From Variovorax beijingensis (GTDB taxonomy: Bacteria > Pseudomonadota > Gammaproteobacteria > Burkholderiales > Burkholderiaceae_C), in contig NZ_RXFQ01000001.1 of the NCBI RefSeq assembly GCF_003951285.1, forward strand, positions 434,001 through 498,000: 64,000 nt of DNA. Reading direction: 5' to 3'. The translations under genes were made by a program, and so were the position numbers. This document shows positions 53,859 through 63,174 of this stretch, one piece after another (the first letter of the stretch is position 1; each line of letters opens with the position of its first letter). The notes under the pieces are model-generated. The model was not told the DNA's origin. It worked only from the letters and a program-made list of their open reading frames with translations, and made no database searches.

Positions 53859-56708
53859 ATGTCTGACGCCGCTTCCCCCACCGACTACCGTTCCACGCTG
53901 AACCTGCCCGACACCCCCTTCCCGATGCGCGGCGACCTGCCCAAGCGCGAGCCGGGCTGGGTCAAGGAATGGAACGACGAAGGCCGCTACCACCGCCTGC
54001 GCGACGCCCGCCACGGCGCGCCCAAGTTCATCCTGCACGACGGCCCGCCCTACGCCAACGGCCAGATCCACATGGGCCACGCGGTGAACAAGATCCTGAA
54101 GGACATGATCACCAAGGCGCGCCAGCTCGAAGGCTACGACGCGCTCTATGTGCCCGGCTGGGACTGCCACGGACTGCCGATCGAGAACGCCATCGAAAAG
54201 CAGTACGGCCGCAACCTGAGCCGCGACGAGATGCAGGCCAAGAGCCGCGCCTACGCCACGGAGCAGATCGCGCAGCAGATGGCCGACTTCCAGCGCCTGG
54301 GCGTGCTGGGCGAATGGGACCATCCCTACAAGACGATGGATTTCGCGAACGAAGCCGGCGAACTGCGCGCGTTCAAGCGCGTGATCGAGCGCGGCTTCGT
54401 CTACCGCGGCCTCAAGCCGGTTTACTGGTGCTTCGACTGCGGCTCGTCGCTGGCCGAGTTCGAAATCGAATACGCCGACAAGAAGAGCCAGACCCTCGAC
54501 GTGGCCTTCAAGGCGCACGAGCGCGAGAAGGTGCTCAAGGCCTTCGAGACCGACCACACGATCCTCGGCGACATCTTTGCCGTGATCTGGACCACCACCG
54601 CGTGGACCATCCCGGCCAACCAGGCGATCAACCTGAACCCGGAGATCGAATACTCGCTGGTCGACACCGAGCGCGGCCTGCTGATCCTCGCCAACTCGCT
54701 GGTCGAGATGTGCATGACGCGCTATGCGCTCGACGGCAAGGTGCTGGCCACGGTCAAGGGCGAGAAACTCGGCGGGCTCGAATTCGAGCATCCGCTGTAC
54801 GACGTGGACGCCGGCTACCAGCGCCTGTCGCCGGTGTACCTGGCCGACTACGCCACCGCCACCGACGGCACCGGCCTGGTCCACTCCTCGCCCGCCTACG
54901 GCGTGGACGACTTCAACTCCTGCATCGCCCACGGCGTGGCCTACGACGACATCCTGAACCCGGTGCAGGGCAACGGCAGCTACGCGCCCGACTTCCCGCT
55001 CTTCGGCGGGCAGAACATCTGGAAGGCCGTGCCGGTCATCATTGCCGCGCTGCGCGACGCCAACCGGCTGCTCACCACCGAGACCATCACCCACAGCTAC
55101 CCGCACTGCTGGCGCCACAAGACGCCGGTGATCTACCGCGCCGCGGCGCAGTGGTTCATCCGCATGGACGAGGGCGAAGGCGTGTTCACCAAGGACAAGG
55201 CGCCCAAGACGCTGCGCCAGACCGCGCTCGACGCAATCGAACAGACCAGCTTCTATCCGGAGAACGGCAAGGCCCGCCTGCACGACATGATCGCCGGGCG
55301 GCCCGACTGGTGCATCAGCCGCCAGCGCAGCTGGGGGGTGCCGATCCCGTTCTTCCTGCACAAGGATTCGGGCGAACTGCATCCGCGCACGATGGAAATC
55401 CTCGACCAGGCCGCCGACATCGTCGAGAAGGGCGGCATCGAGGCCTGGAGCCGCGTCACGGCCCTGGAGATCCTGGGCGCCGAAGACGCGCCGCACTACA
55501 CCAAGAGCACCGACATCCTCGAGGTGTGGTTCGACTCGGGCTCGACCTTCTATCACGTGCTGCGCGGCACGCACCCCAACGTGCACCACGAGAGCGGCCC
55601 CGAAGCCGACCTGTACCTGGAAGGCCACGACCAGCACCGCGGCTGGTTCCATTCGTCGCTGCTGATCGCGTGCGCGCTGGAAGACCGCGCGCCGTACAAG
55701 GGCCTGCTCACGCACGGCTTCACGGTGGATGCCAAGGGCATCAAGATGAGCAAGTCGCTCAAGAACGGCATCGACCCGCAGGAAATCAGCAACAAGCTGG
55801 GCTCGGAAATCATCCGCCTGTGGGTGGCCGCGAGCGACTATTCGGGCGACATCGCGGGCGACGACAAGATCCTCGCGCGCGTGGTCGATGCCTATCGCCG
55901 CATCCGCAACACGCTGCGCTTCCTGCTGGCGAACACCAGCGACTTCGACATCGCCAAGGACGCGGTGCCGCTCGACCAGCTGTTCGAGATCGACCGCTAT
56001 GCGCTCGCGCGCGCGGCGCAGTTCCAGGCCGAGATCCTCGCGCACTACAAGGTGTACGAGTTCCATCCGGTGGTGGCCAAGCTGCAGATCTACTGCTCGG
56101 AAGACTTGGGCGGCTTCTACCTCGACATCCTGAAAGACCGCCTCTACACGACGGCCCCGGGCTCGCTCGCGCGCCGCAGTGCGCAGACGGCGCTGTGGCA
56201 CATCTCGCAAGCCATGCTGCGCTGGATGGCGCCGTTCCTGAGCTTCACGGCCGAAGAGGCCTGGAAGATCGTGGGCACCGGCAAGCCGGGCGAGTCGATC
56301 TTTGCGCAGACCTACAGCAAGTTCGCCGCGCCCGACGAGGCCTTGCTCGCCAAGTGGAGCCGCATCCGCGAGATCCGCGACGTGGTCAACAAGGACATCG
56401 AAGCCGTGCGCGCCGAAGGCAAGGTCGGCTCGTCGCTGCAGGCCAAGCTGCAGCTCAGCGCAGCGGCCGACGACTTCGCGCTGCTGGAGTCGCTGGGCAA
56501 CGACCTGAAGTTCGTCTTCATCACCTCCGCCATCGAATTGGCGGCGGGCGATGCGCTGTCTTCGGTGGTGACGCCGAGCAGCGCGCAGAAGTGCGAGCGC
56601 TGCTGGCACTACCGCGACGACGTGGGCCACGACCCGGCGCATCCGACGATCTGCGGCCGTTGCACGAGCAACCTGTTCGGCGCCGGCGAGCCGCGGAGCT
56701 TTGCCTGA
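53859..56708 (+). CDS. ileS: Isoleucyl-tRNA synthetase
   Basis: The 949-residue class I synthetase charges tRNA-Ile and edits valine. HMGH (71-74) in [16 protein letters not shown] and KMSKS (~629-633) in [11 protein letters not shown] form the active site. The editing domain has [16 protein letters not shown], with the Thr-rich peptide. [16 protein letters not shown] and the C-terminal zinc site CERCWHYR...[10 protein letters not shown] (~908-940) are as in the eubacterial type. Its stop shares one base with the lspA start (TGATG), so the two are coupled. Confidence 0.98.
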   Translation: MSDAASPTDYRSTLNLPDTPFPMRGDLPKREPGWVKEWNDEGRYHRLRDARHGAPKFILHDGPPYANGQIHMGHAVNKILKDMITKARQLEGYDALYVPGWDCHGLPIENAIEKQYGRNLSRDEMQAKSRAYATEQIAQQMADFQRLGVLGEWDHPYKTMDFANEAGELRAFKRVIERGFVYRGLKPVYWCFDCGSSLAEFEIEYADKKSQTLDVAFKAHEREKVLKAFETDHTILGDIFAVIWTTTAWTIPANQAINLNPEIEYSLVDTERGLLILANSLVEMCMTRYALDGKVLATVKGEKLGGLEFEHPLYDVDAGYQRLSPVYLADYATATDGTGLVHSSPAYGVDDFNSCIAHGVAYDDILNPVQGNGSYAPDFPLFGGQNIWKAVPVIIAALRDANRLLTTETITHSYPHCWRHKTPVIYRAAAQWFIRMDEGEGVFTKDKAPKTLRQTALDAIEQTSFYPENGKARLHDMIAGRPDWCISRQRSWGVPIPFFLHKDSGELHPRTMEILDQAADIVEKGGIEAWSRVTALEILGAEDAPHYTKSTDILEVWFDSGSTFYHVLRGTHPNVHHESGPEADLYLEGHDQHRGWFHSSLLIACALEDRAPYKGLLTHGFTVDAKGIKMSKSLKNGIDPQEISNKLGSEIIRLWVAASDYSGDIAGDDKILARVVDAYRRIRNTLRFLLANTSDFDIAKDAVPLDQLFEIDRYALARAAQFQAEILAHYKVYEFHPVVAKLQIYCSEDLGGFYLDILKDRLYTTAPGSLARRSAQTALWHISQAMLRWMAPFLSFTAEEAWKIVGTGKPGESIFAQTYSKFAAPDEALLAKWSRIREIRDVVNKDIEAVRAEGKVGSSLQAKLQLSAAADDFALLESLGNDLKFVFITSAIELAAGDALSSVVTPSSAQKCERCWHYRDDVGHDPAHPTICGRCTSNLFGAGEPRSFA

Positions 56709-57220
56709 TGGCGGCCGCACGCACCATGTCGGCATCGCGCTCGCGCAGCGGCAGCATCTGGCCATGGCTCGGGCTGGCGGCGATCATCCTGATCATCGAC
56801 CAGTTCACCAAGACGCTGATCCTGGGCTACTACAAGCTCGGAGACGCAACCTACGTGACGAGCTTCTTCAACGTGGTGCGGGCGCACAACACGGGCGCCG
56901 CGTTCTCGTTCCTGGCCGACCACTCGGGCTGGCAGCGCTGGTTCTTCACGGCCATTGGCGTGGCGGCTGCGATCTTCATCGTGTGGATGCTCAAGTCGCA
57001 CGCGGGGCAGAAGCTGTTTTCGTTCTCGATGGCCTGCATCCTGGGCGGGGCGATCGGCAATGTGATCGACCGGATGATGCACGGCTACGTGGTGGACTTT
57101 CTGAGCTTCCACGCCGGCGACTGGTACTTCCCGGCGTTCAATGCGGCGGACAGTGCGATCACGCTGGGGGCGATTTGCCTGGTCCTGGATGAGATACGGC
57201 GGGTTCGGCGGGGGAAGTAG
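56708..57220 (+). CDS. lspA: Lipoprotein signal peptidase LspA
   Basis: The 170-residue aspartyl protease of the inner membrane removes signal peptides from prolipoproteins. Four membrane segments are visible ([66 protein letters not shown]). The catalytic aspartates lie in [19 protein letters not shown] and FNAADSAIT, and [14 protein letters not shown] is the other family signature. The start overlaps the ileS stop by one base. The N-terminus is a little longer than in E. coli. Confidence 0.97.
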   Translation: MAAARTMSASRSRSGSIWPWLGLAAIILIIDQFTKTLILGYYKLGDATYVTSFFNVVRAHNTGAAFSFLADHSGWQRWFFTAIGVAAAIFIVWMLKSHAGQKLFSFSMACILGGAIGNVIDRMMHGYVVDFLSFHAGDWYFPAFNAADSAITLGAICLVLDEIRRVRRGK

Positions 57221-57260
57221 CGCCTTTATCTAGGCGCGCGCGGGCGGCTTTTGGGAGCGC

Positions 57261-57305
57261 GCCCGGCAGGCGGCGCGGTCGGCCCCACCGTACCGCCTGC
57301 CGGGC
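57261..57305. repeat. 45-base perfect-arm hairpin after lspA
   Basis: GCCCGGCAGGCGG (57261-57273) pairs perfectly with CCGCCTGCCGGGC (57293-57305); the 19-base loop contains a further GGT...ACC pairing. It lies 40 bases after the lspA stop without a T-run and may stabilise or end the ileS-lspA mRNA, or be an intergenic repeat unit. Confidence 0.65.
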
Positions 57306-57330
57306 ACTGGTCGTGACGTTGCTGCCGCTG

Positions 57331-57366
57331 CCCTCACCCCGGCCCTCTCCCGGAGGGAGCGGGAGC
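57331..57366. repeat. CCCTCACCCC-type dispersed intergenic repeat
   Basis: CCCTCACCCCGGCCCTCTCC continues CGGAGGGAGCGGGAGC, with CTCCC/GGGAG forming a hairpin. I recognise this as a widespread intergenic repeat of Proteobacteria. The remaining bases 57221-57443 contain this, the preceding hairpin and no gene. Confidence 0.65.
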
Positions 57367-57443
57367 AAGACGGGCCTCGACGCACGCGAGGGTTTCTCCC
57401 CACTTCATCGGCTGTCATAGCGGGGTCATACTGCCGCGGTGAA

Positions 57444-57459
57444 ATGTAATCGATTACAT
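57444..57459. promoter_or_regulatory. LacI-family operator
   Basis: ATGTAATCGATTACAT is a perfect 16-base palindrome with a central CG, the classic form of LacI-family operators. It ends 11 bases before the lacI-type ATG, so the repressor probably controls its own gene and the downstream operon. It is the only such site I found in the window. Confidence 0.85.
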
Positions 57460-57470
57460 GACACCGCACG

Positions 57471-58484
57471 ATGAGCATCCAAGCCGTTGCAGCCAAAGCC
57501 GGAGTTTCCGTGGCCACCGTGTCGCGGGCCTTCAATTTCCCCGACAAGGTGACCCGCTCCACGCGGGAGCTGGTAGAGCGCGTCGCGCGTGAACTCGACT
57601 ACGTGCCGAATGCCAGCGCGCGCACCTTGCGCACCCAGCGCAGCCGTGCGCTGGGCGTGGTGCTGCCGACGCTGCTGAATCCGACCTTTGCCGAATGCCT
57701 GCAGGGCATCGCGCGCGCGGCCATCGCCGGCGGCTACGCGATCATTCCGGTCACCACGGGCTACCAGCTCGACGAGGAAGAGCGTGCGGTCCACCTGCTT
57801 CTGGCCGGCAATGTCGACGGGCTGATCCTCGTGGTCTCCAATCCTTCCACGTCGGCCGCGCTGGCCCGGCTGCGCAGCACCGCCACGCCCTACGTGCTGG
57901 CCTACAACAGGCACCCCGACCATCCCTGCGTGACCGTCGACGGCGAAGCGGCCGTGGCCGATGCGGTAGCGCGGCTGGTGCTGCACGGGCATCGCCGCAT
58001 CGCGATGGTCAGCGGCACGCTCGCCGCCTCCGACCGCGCGCAGCAGCGCTATCGCGGCTACCGCAAGGGCATGGCCGATGCCGGGCTCAAGGCGCCGCCG
58101 CTGATCGAGGTGCCGTTTGTCGAAAGCGCGGTCGATGCGCTCGCCGGCGTGCTGCAGGCGCCCGGCCGACCCACCGCATTGATTTGCTCGAACGACCTGC
58201 TCGCCATCCGCAGCATCCGCGCCGCGCACCTGGGCGGCCTCGGCGTGCCGGACGACCTCAGTGTCATCGGCTTCGACGGCATCGCGCTCGGCGAAGACCT
58301 GACGCCGGCGCTCACCACCATCGCACAGCCCAACGACGACATCGGCCGCCGCAGCGTCGAACTGCTGATCCAGGCGATGGCCGGCGGCACCACGCTGCAG
58401 GCCGATGCGAGCCTGCTGCTGCCGTACTTCTTCCGGGACGGCGAGTCGTGCGCGGCCGCGCGCGACACCACCGCCACCCGCTGA
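57471..58484 (+). CDS. LacI-family transcriptional regulator
   Basis: The 337-residue repressor has the N-terminal helix-turn-helix MSIQAVAAKAGVSVATVSRAFNFPDKV and hinge helix VPNASARTLRTQRSRALGVVLP. A periplasmic-binding-protein-like effector domain follows (VDGLILVVSNPS, VDGEAAVADAVARLVLHGHRRIAMVSG, ALICSNDLLAIRSIRAAHLGGLGVPDDLSVIGFDG). A perfect palindromic operator lies just upstream, implying autoregulation. It leads the transporter-phosphodiesterase operon (47-base gap). The inducer is likely the transported compound or its hydrolysis product. Confidence 0.95.
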   Translation: MSIQAVAAKAGVSVATVSRAFNFPDKVTRSTRELVERVARELDYVPNASARTLRTQRSRALGVVLPTLLNPTFAECLQGIARAAIAGGYAIIPVTTGYQLDEEERAVHLLLAGNVDGLILVVSNPSTSAALARLRSTATPYVLAYNRHPDHPCVTVDGEAAVADAVARLVLHGHRRIAMVSGTLAASDRAQQRYRGYRKGMADAGLKAPPLIEVPFVESAVDALAGVLQAPGRPTALICSNDLLAIRSIRAAHLGGLGVPDDLSVIGFDGIALGEDLTPALTTIAQPNDDIGRRSVELLIQAMAGGTTLQADASLLLPYFFRDGESCAAARDTTATR

Positions 58485-58531
58485 TCGATCACCCCGCTAC
58501 CACCGCCCCTCACCATCCAAGGAGCTCTTTC

Positions 58532-59551
58532 ATGTTGTCTTTCCGTTTCTCCCGCATGGCCCGCCTGGGCCTGCTCGCCGCCGCGATTGCCGCCGGCAGC
58601 ACCGCGGCCATGGCCCAGACCGCCATTTGCTACAACTGCCCCACCGAATGGGCCGACTGGGGCTCGCAGCTCAAGGCCATCAAGGCCAAGACCGGCATCA
58701 CCGTGCCGGCCGACAACAAGAACTCGGGCCAGTCGCTCGCACAGCTGGTGGCCGAGAAGGCCAGCCCCGTGGCCGACGTCACCTACCTGGGCGTGACCTT
58801 CGCGGTGCAGGCCCAGAAGGACGGCGTGGTCGAGCCCTACAAGCCGGCCGCGTGGAAAGACATTCCCGATGGCCTGAAGGACCCGGCCGGCAACTGGTTC
58901 ACCATCCACTCGGGCACGCTCGGCTTCATGGTCAATGTCGATGCGCTCAAGGGCAAGCCGATTCCGAAGTCGTGGGCCGACCTGCTCAAGCCCGAATACA
59001 AGGGCCTGATCGGGTACCTCGATCCGGCCTCGGCCTTCGTGGGCTATGTCGGCGCGGTGGCGGTGAACGAGGCGCGCGGCGGCACGCTTGACAACTTCGC
59101 GCCGGCGATCGACTACTTCAAGGCGCTGCAGAAGAACGAGCCCATCGTGCCCAAGCAGACGTCCTATGCACGCGTGCTGTCGGGCGAGATCGCGATCCTG
59201 CTCGACTACGACTTCAACGCCTACCGCGCCAAGTACAAGGACAAGGCCAACGTCGCCTTCGTCATTCCGAGCGAAGGCACGCTGGCCGTGCCCTACGTGA
59301 TGAGCCTGGTCGCCAAGGCGCCGCATGCGGCCGAGGGCAAGAAGGTGCTCGACTTCGTGCTGTCCGACGAGGGCCAGGCGATCTGGGCCAAGGCCTACCT
59401 GCGGCCGGTGCGCGCGAGCGCAATGCCCAAGGACATCGAGGCGCAGTTCCTGCCTGCCAGCGAATACGCCCGCGCGAAGAGCGTCGACTACGCCCGCATG
59501 GCCGAGGCGCAGCGTGCGTTCTCCGACCGCTATCTGAAGGAAGTGCGCTGA
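58532..59551 (+). CDS. ABC transporter substrate-binding protein (family 1, 2-AEP/iron/polyamine-like)
   Basis: The 339-residue periplasmic protein has a signal peptide (RMARLGLLAAAIAAGSTAAMAQ, cleavage ~residue 29) and the fold of extracellular solute-binding proteins: TAICYNCPTEWADWGSQLKAIKAKTG, SPVADVTYLGVTFAVQAQKDGVVEPYKP, NWFTIHSGTLGFMVNVDALKGKPIPKSWADLLKPEYKG and GEIAILLDYDFNAYRAKYKDK. Relatives include receptors for 2-aminoethylphosphonate, iron and spermidine, so the ligand is not readable from family alone. AAGGAG precedes the ATG. It is the first transporter gene after the LacI regulator; the phosphodiesterase gene in the same operon suggests a phosphorylated ligand. Confidence 0.9.
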   Translation: MLSFRFSRMARLGLLAAAIAAGSTAAMAQTAICYNCPTEWADWGSQLKAIKAKTGITVPADNKNSGQSLAQLVAEKASPVADVTYLGVTFAVQAQKDGVVEPYKPAAWKDIPDGLKDPAGNWFTIHSGTLGFMVNVDALKGKPIPKSWADLLKPEYKGLIGYLDPASAFVGYVGAVAVNEARGGTLDNFAPAIDYFKALQKNEPIVPKQTSYARVLSGEIAILLDYDFNAYRAKYKDKANVAFVIPSEGTLAVPYVMSLVAKAPHAAEGKKVLDFVLSDEGQAIWAKAYLRPVRASAMPKDIEAQFLPASEYARAKSVDYARMAEAQRAFSDRYLKEVR

Positions 59552-59564
59552 AGAAGCCCGTGCC

Positions 59565-60392
59565 ATGAAGTCATCGCCGGCCAATGCCTGGAACCCCCGC
59601 TGGCGCCTGCTGGCCTGCGCAGCACCCGCCGCGGTGTTCTTCGCGGCCTTCTGGCTGCTGCCCGTGGTGCGCCTGCTCACGCTGCCGGCGGGCAAGGGCT
59701 GGTCCACCTATTTCGCAGTGCTGACCGACTCGCGCTACCTGCAGAGCATGGCCAACACGGTGGCGCTGTCGGTGGCAGTGACACTGGCAACACTGGTGCT
59801 CGGCGCCGCCGTCGGCATCTATCTTGCGCGGCACGCCTTCGCGGGCAAGCGCATGCTGCTGTCGCTGCTCACGCTGCCGCTGTCCTTTCCGGGCGTGATC
59901 ATCGGCTTCTTCGTGATCCTGCTCGGCGGGCGGCAAGGGCTGGTGGCCGACATCGGCGACAGCCTGTTCGGCGAACGCATCACCTTCGCCTACGGCCTGC
60001 TCGGATTGTTCCTCGCGTACCTCTACTTCTCGTTGCCGCGCGCCATTGCCACCTATGCCGCCGCGGCCGAGGCCATGAACATGCAGCTCGAAGAAGCCGC
60101 GCGCTCGCTCGGCGCCTCGCGCCTCTGCGTGGCGCGCGACGTGTGGCTGCCCGAGCTCGCGCCCACCACGCTCGCATGCGGCGCAATCCTGTTCGCCACC
60201 TCGATGGGCGCCTTCGGCACCGCCTTCACGCTGGCCAGCAAGTTCGAAGTGATCCCCATCACCATCTACAACGAGTTCACCAACTACGCCAACTTCGCGC
60301 TCGCCGCGTCGCTGTCGATTGCGCTGGGCCTCGTGACCTGGCTGGTGCTGTTCGCCGCGCGGCGCTTCGGCGCCAACCCGGTCGCGCGCTGA
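59565..60392 (+). CDS. ABC transporter permease (1)
   Basis: The 275-residue inner-membrane protein has six hydrophobic segments, starting WRLLACAAPAAVFFAAFWLLPVVRLL. The EAA loop that contacts the ATPase is AAAEAMNMQLEEAARSLGASRLCVARDVWLPELAP (~165-200). The length and pattern match PotB/ThiP-like permeases of family-1 binding-protein systems. It starts 13 bases after the receptor gene and is followed 16 bases later by the second permease. Confidence 0.93.
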   Translation: MKSSPANAWNPRWRLLACAAPAAVFFAAFWLLPVVRLLTLPAGKGWSTYFAVLTDSRYLQSMANTVALSVAVTLATLVLGAAVGIYLARHAFAGKRMLLSLLTLPLSFPGVIIGFFVILLGGRQGLVADIGDSLFGERITFAYGLLGLFLAYLYFSLPRAIATYAAAAEAMNMQLEEAARSLGASRLCVARDVWLPELAPTTLACGAILFATSMGAFGTAFTLASKFEVIPITIYNEFTNYANFALAASLSIALGLVTWLVLFAARRFGANPVAR

Positions 60393-60408
60393 ATCAAGGA
60401 ACTCCTTC

Positions 60409-61209
60409 ATGCGCAAGAACACGCAACCCCGCGCGCCCTTCCTGCTGGCCATCACCGTGCTCGTGAGCCTCTTCATGATCGCGCCGATGCTGCTGTCGGT
60501 GATGGCGGGCCTCGTCAACAACTACAGCGCGGGCCTGAAGAGCGGCCTCACGCTGCGCTGGCTCGGCGAGGTGTGGGAGAACTACGGCGGCACCGTCGGC
60601 TGGTCGCTCGCGCTGGCGCTGGCCTGCGTGGCCGGCACCGTGCTGCTGGGCGTGCCCTGCGCCTATGCGCTGGCACGCAGCCGCTCACGCGCCGCGCACA
60701 TCTTCGAGGAGCTGCTCACGCTGCCGGTGGCGGTGCCGGGACTGGCCACGGCGCTGGCGCTGATCCTCGCCTACGGCCAGCTCACGGCCTTCCGCCAGAG
60801 CTTCGCCTTCATTCTCGTCGGTCACATGGTGTTCACGCTGCCGTTCATGGTGCGCACTGTGAGTTCGGCCTTCCAGCGCGACGACCTGCTCGCGCTCGAG
60901 GAAGCGGCCCGCTCGCTGGGCGCGAACTTCCGCCAGCGCTTCATGGGCATCCTCGTGCCGGCCGTGTTCCCCGCCATCGTCGCCGGCAGCCTGATGGTGT
61001 TCACGCTCTCGGTGGGCGAGTTCAACCTCACGTGGATGCTGCACACGCCGCTCACGCGCACCCTGCCCGTGGGCCTGGCCGACAGCTATGCCTCGATGCG
61101 CATCGAGATCGGATCGGCCTATACGCTGGTCTTCTTCGCGGTCATTCTTCCGGTGCTGTGGGGCCTGCAGTACCTTGCCAACCTGATGCAGAAACGCCAT
61201 GGAACTTGA
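60409..61209 (+). CDS. ABC transporter permease (2)
   Basis: The 266-residue membrane protein has six predicted segments (e.g. PFLLAITVLVSLFMIAPMLLSVMAGL and VGWSLALALACVAGTVLLGVPCAYAL). Its EAA loop is LLALEEAARSLGANFRQRFMGILVPAVFPAI. It pairs with the preceding permease as a PotC-type partner. Its last 11 bases overlap the ATPase gene start, so expression is coupled. Confidence 0.93.
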   Translation: MRKNTQPRAPFLLAITVLVSLFMIAPMLLSVMAGLVNNYSAGLKSGLTLRWLGEVWENYGGTVGWSLALALACVAGTVLLGVPCAYALARSRSRAAHIFEELLTLPVAVPGLATALALILAYGQLTAFRQSFAFILVGHMVFTLPFMVRTVSSAFQRDDLLALEEAARSLGANFRQRFMGILVPAVFPAIVAGSLMVFTLSVGEFNLTWMLHTPLTRTLPVGLADSYASMRIEIGSAYTLVFFAVILPVLWGLQYLANLMQKRHGT

Positions 61210-62260
61210 ACGCATTCCCATCGACATCGCGAACTGCGCGAAAACCTACGCCGACGGCACGCGCGGCCTGCTGCCCACCCACCTGCACGTGGAGGCCGGC
61301 GAGGTGCTTGCGCTGCTCGGGCCCTCGGGCTGCGGCAAGACCACGCTCTTGCGGCTGATCGCGGGGCTCGAAGCACCCGACGAGGGCAGCCGCATCGTGT
61401 TCGGCGGGCAGGACGTCACCGATCGGCCGGTGGAGCATCGCGGCGTGGGCATGGTGTTCCAGAGCTATGCGCTTTTTCCGCAGATGACGGTGGCGGCCAA
61501 CATCGGCTATGGGCTGCGCATCCGCGGCGTGGCGCCGGAAGAGGAAAGGCGCGCGGTGGGCGAGCTGGTCGACCTGACGCGCCTGCGCGGCCTGGAGAAC
61601 AAGCGCCCCGCCGAGCTCTCGGGCGGCCAGCGGCAGCGCGTGGCGCTGGCGCGTGCCGTGGCCGTGCGCCCGCGCGTGCTGCTGCTCGACGAGCCGCTGG
61701 CAGCGCTCGACGCCAAGCTCAAGGAGTCGCTGCGCGACGAACTCGCCGAGCTGCTGCGCCGGCTGCACATCACGGCCATCCACGTCACGCACGACCAGCA
61801 GGAGGCCCTGGCCATTGCCGACCGCCTGGCGGTGATGAGCGCCGGGCGCATCGTGCAGATCGGCCGCGGCGAAGAGCTGTACCGCGCGCCGGCGCATCCC
61901 TTCGTTGCGGAGTTCCTGGGCCGCGTCAACCGTCTCGCGCGCGAAGCCGACGCCGTTGCGCAAGGCGTTGTCCGACTCGGCGGAAGCACCCTGCCTTGCC
62001 CACCCGCCTGGCGCAGCCATGCGATGCTGCTGGTGCGCCCCGAAGACGTCGAAGTGAGCGCGCCGCGGCCCGACTGGGGCGCCGCCACGGTCGAACGCCG
62101 CACCTTCCTCGGCGACCGCGTGCAGCTGCAATTGCGCGTGCAGGACCAGCCCCTGCTCGTGGCCGACGTGGGCCGCGACACGCCTTTCGGCCCCGGCGAT
62201 CCTGTGGGCCTGCGCATCCAGCCCGATCGCCTGATGACGTCGCAGGAGACCATCGCATGA
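61199..62260 (+). CDS. ABC transporter ATP-binding protein
   Basis: The 353-residue ATPase has Walker A GPSGCGKTTLLRLIAG (~40-55), the Q-loop GMVFQSYALFPQMTV, the signature LSGGQRQRVALARAVAV, Walker B VLLLDEPLAALDAKLKE and the switch His in IHVTHDQQEALA. The C-terminal ~115 residues form a TOBE-type regulatory domain (LVRPEDVEVSAP, GDRVQLQLRV). This is the CysA/PotA/UgpC class used for organic solutes and phosphorylated compounds. Its stop overlaps the phosphodiesterase start as ATGA. Confidence 0.95.
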   Translation: MELERIPIDIANCAKTYADGTRGLLPTHLHVEAGEVLALLGPSGCGKTTLLRLIAGLEAPDEGSRIVFGGQDVTDRPVEHRGVGMVFQSYALFPQMTVAANIGYGLRIRGVAPEEERRAVGELVDLTRLRGLENKRPAELSGGQRQRVALARAVAVRPRVLLLDEPLAALDAKLKESLRDELAELLRRLHITAIHVTHDQQEALAIADRLAVMSAGRIVQIGRGEELYRAPAHPFVAEFLGRVNRLAREADAVAQGVVRLGGSTLPCPPAWRSHAMLLVRPEDVEVSAPRPDWGAATVERRTFLGDRVQLQLRVQDQPLLVADVGRDTPFGPGDPVGLRIQPDRLMTSQETIA

Positions 62261-63111
62261 CGACGACAGAAGACACCACTTTCCTGGTCCAGCTGACCGA
62301 CCTGCACATCCGCGAGCCGGGACGCCTGGCCTATGGCCGCATCGACACCGCGCCCTACCTGGAGCGCGCAGTGCAGTCGGTGCTGCGGCTGCCGCAGCAG
62401 CCCGACGCCGTCGTGATCACGGGCGACCTCAGCGACTTCGGCCGCGCGGCCGAATACGAGCATCTGGCGCGCCTGCTGGCGCCGCTCACCATGCCTGTTT
62501 ACCTGATGCCGGGCAACCATGACGAGCGCGACCAGCTGCGCCGCAGTTTTCCCGGCCATGCCTACCTGGCGGCGGGCGTCGGCTCGGCCGGCTTCGTGCA
62601 GTATTCGGTGCGCGTTGGCGCGCTGCGCCTGCTCACGCTGGACACCTGCGTGCCGGGCGCAAGCCACGGCGAACTGTGCGGCGAACGGCTGGCCTGGCTC
62701 GAGGAGCAGCTCGATGCATGCCGCGGCGAGCCGGTGGTGATTGCCATGCACCACCCGCCTTTTCGCACGCTGATCGGCCACATGGACGAGATCGGCCTGT
62801 TGCAGGGTGCCGAGGCGCTCGAGGCGCTGGTCGCGCGGCACCGCAACGTGGAGCGCGTGATCTGCGGCCACCTGCACCGCGCCATCGACGTGCGCTTCGG
62901 CGGCACCATCGCATCGACTTCACCGGCGCCGGCGCACCAGGTCTGCCTGGATCTGTCGCCCGATGCACCGTCGGCCTGGACGCTGGAGCCGCCGGGCTTC
63001 AGGGTCCATGCCTGGTCCGCCCGGGACGGCCGGCTCGTGACCCATCTGGCGGCTTCCGGCACCTTCGAAGGGCCTTTTCCCTTCCATGACAACGGAGCGT
63101 TGATCGACTGA
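62257..63111 (+). CDS. Binuclear metallophosphoesterase, GpdQ/CpdA-like
   Basis: The 284-residue phosphodiesterase shows a full set of metal ligands: Asp15 and His17 (LTDLHI), Asp57 (TGDLSD), Asn87 and His88 (GNHDE), His165 (MHHPPF), His205 and His207 (CGHLHR). The order and the flanking sequence (VQLTDLHIREPGRLAYGRIDTAPYLERAV...LMPGNHDERDQLRRSF) resemble Enterobacter GpdQ, a glycerophosphodiesterase. CpdA, the cAMP phosphodiesterase, is a related alternative. No signal peptide is present, so it acts in the cytosol on imported substrate. Its start overlaps the ATPase gene as ATGA, tying it to the transporter. Confidence 0.9.
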   Translation: MTTTEDTTFLVQLTDLHIREPGRLAYGRIDTAPYLERAVQSVLRLPQQPDAVVITGDLSDFGRAAEYEHLARLLAPLTMPVYLMPGNHDERDQLRRSFPGHAYLAAGVGSAGFVQYSVRVGALRLLTLDTCVPGASHGELCGERLAWLEEQLDACRGEPVVIAMHHPPFRTLIGHMDEIGLLQGAEALEALVARHRNVERVICGHLHRAIDVRFGGTIASTSPAPAHQVCLDLSPDAPSAWTLEPPGFRVHAWSARDGRLVTHLAASGTFEGPFPFHDNGALID

Positions 63112-63174
63112 GCCATACATGTGGAAAATGGGGCCGCAAACGAACAAAAACGAAAAGGATAGAAACCGGCATCC

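Noticed and set aside
58482..58491. TGATCGATCA as a second LacI operator
   Set aside because: It spans the regulator's own stop codon, is only 10 bases, and does not share the TGTAAT half-site of the strong operator.
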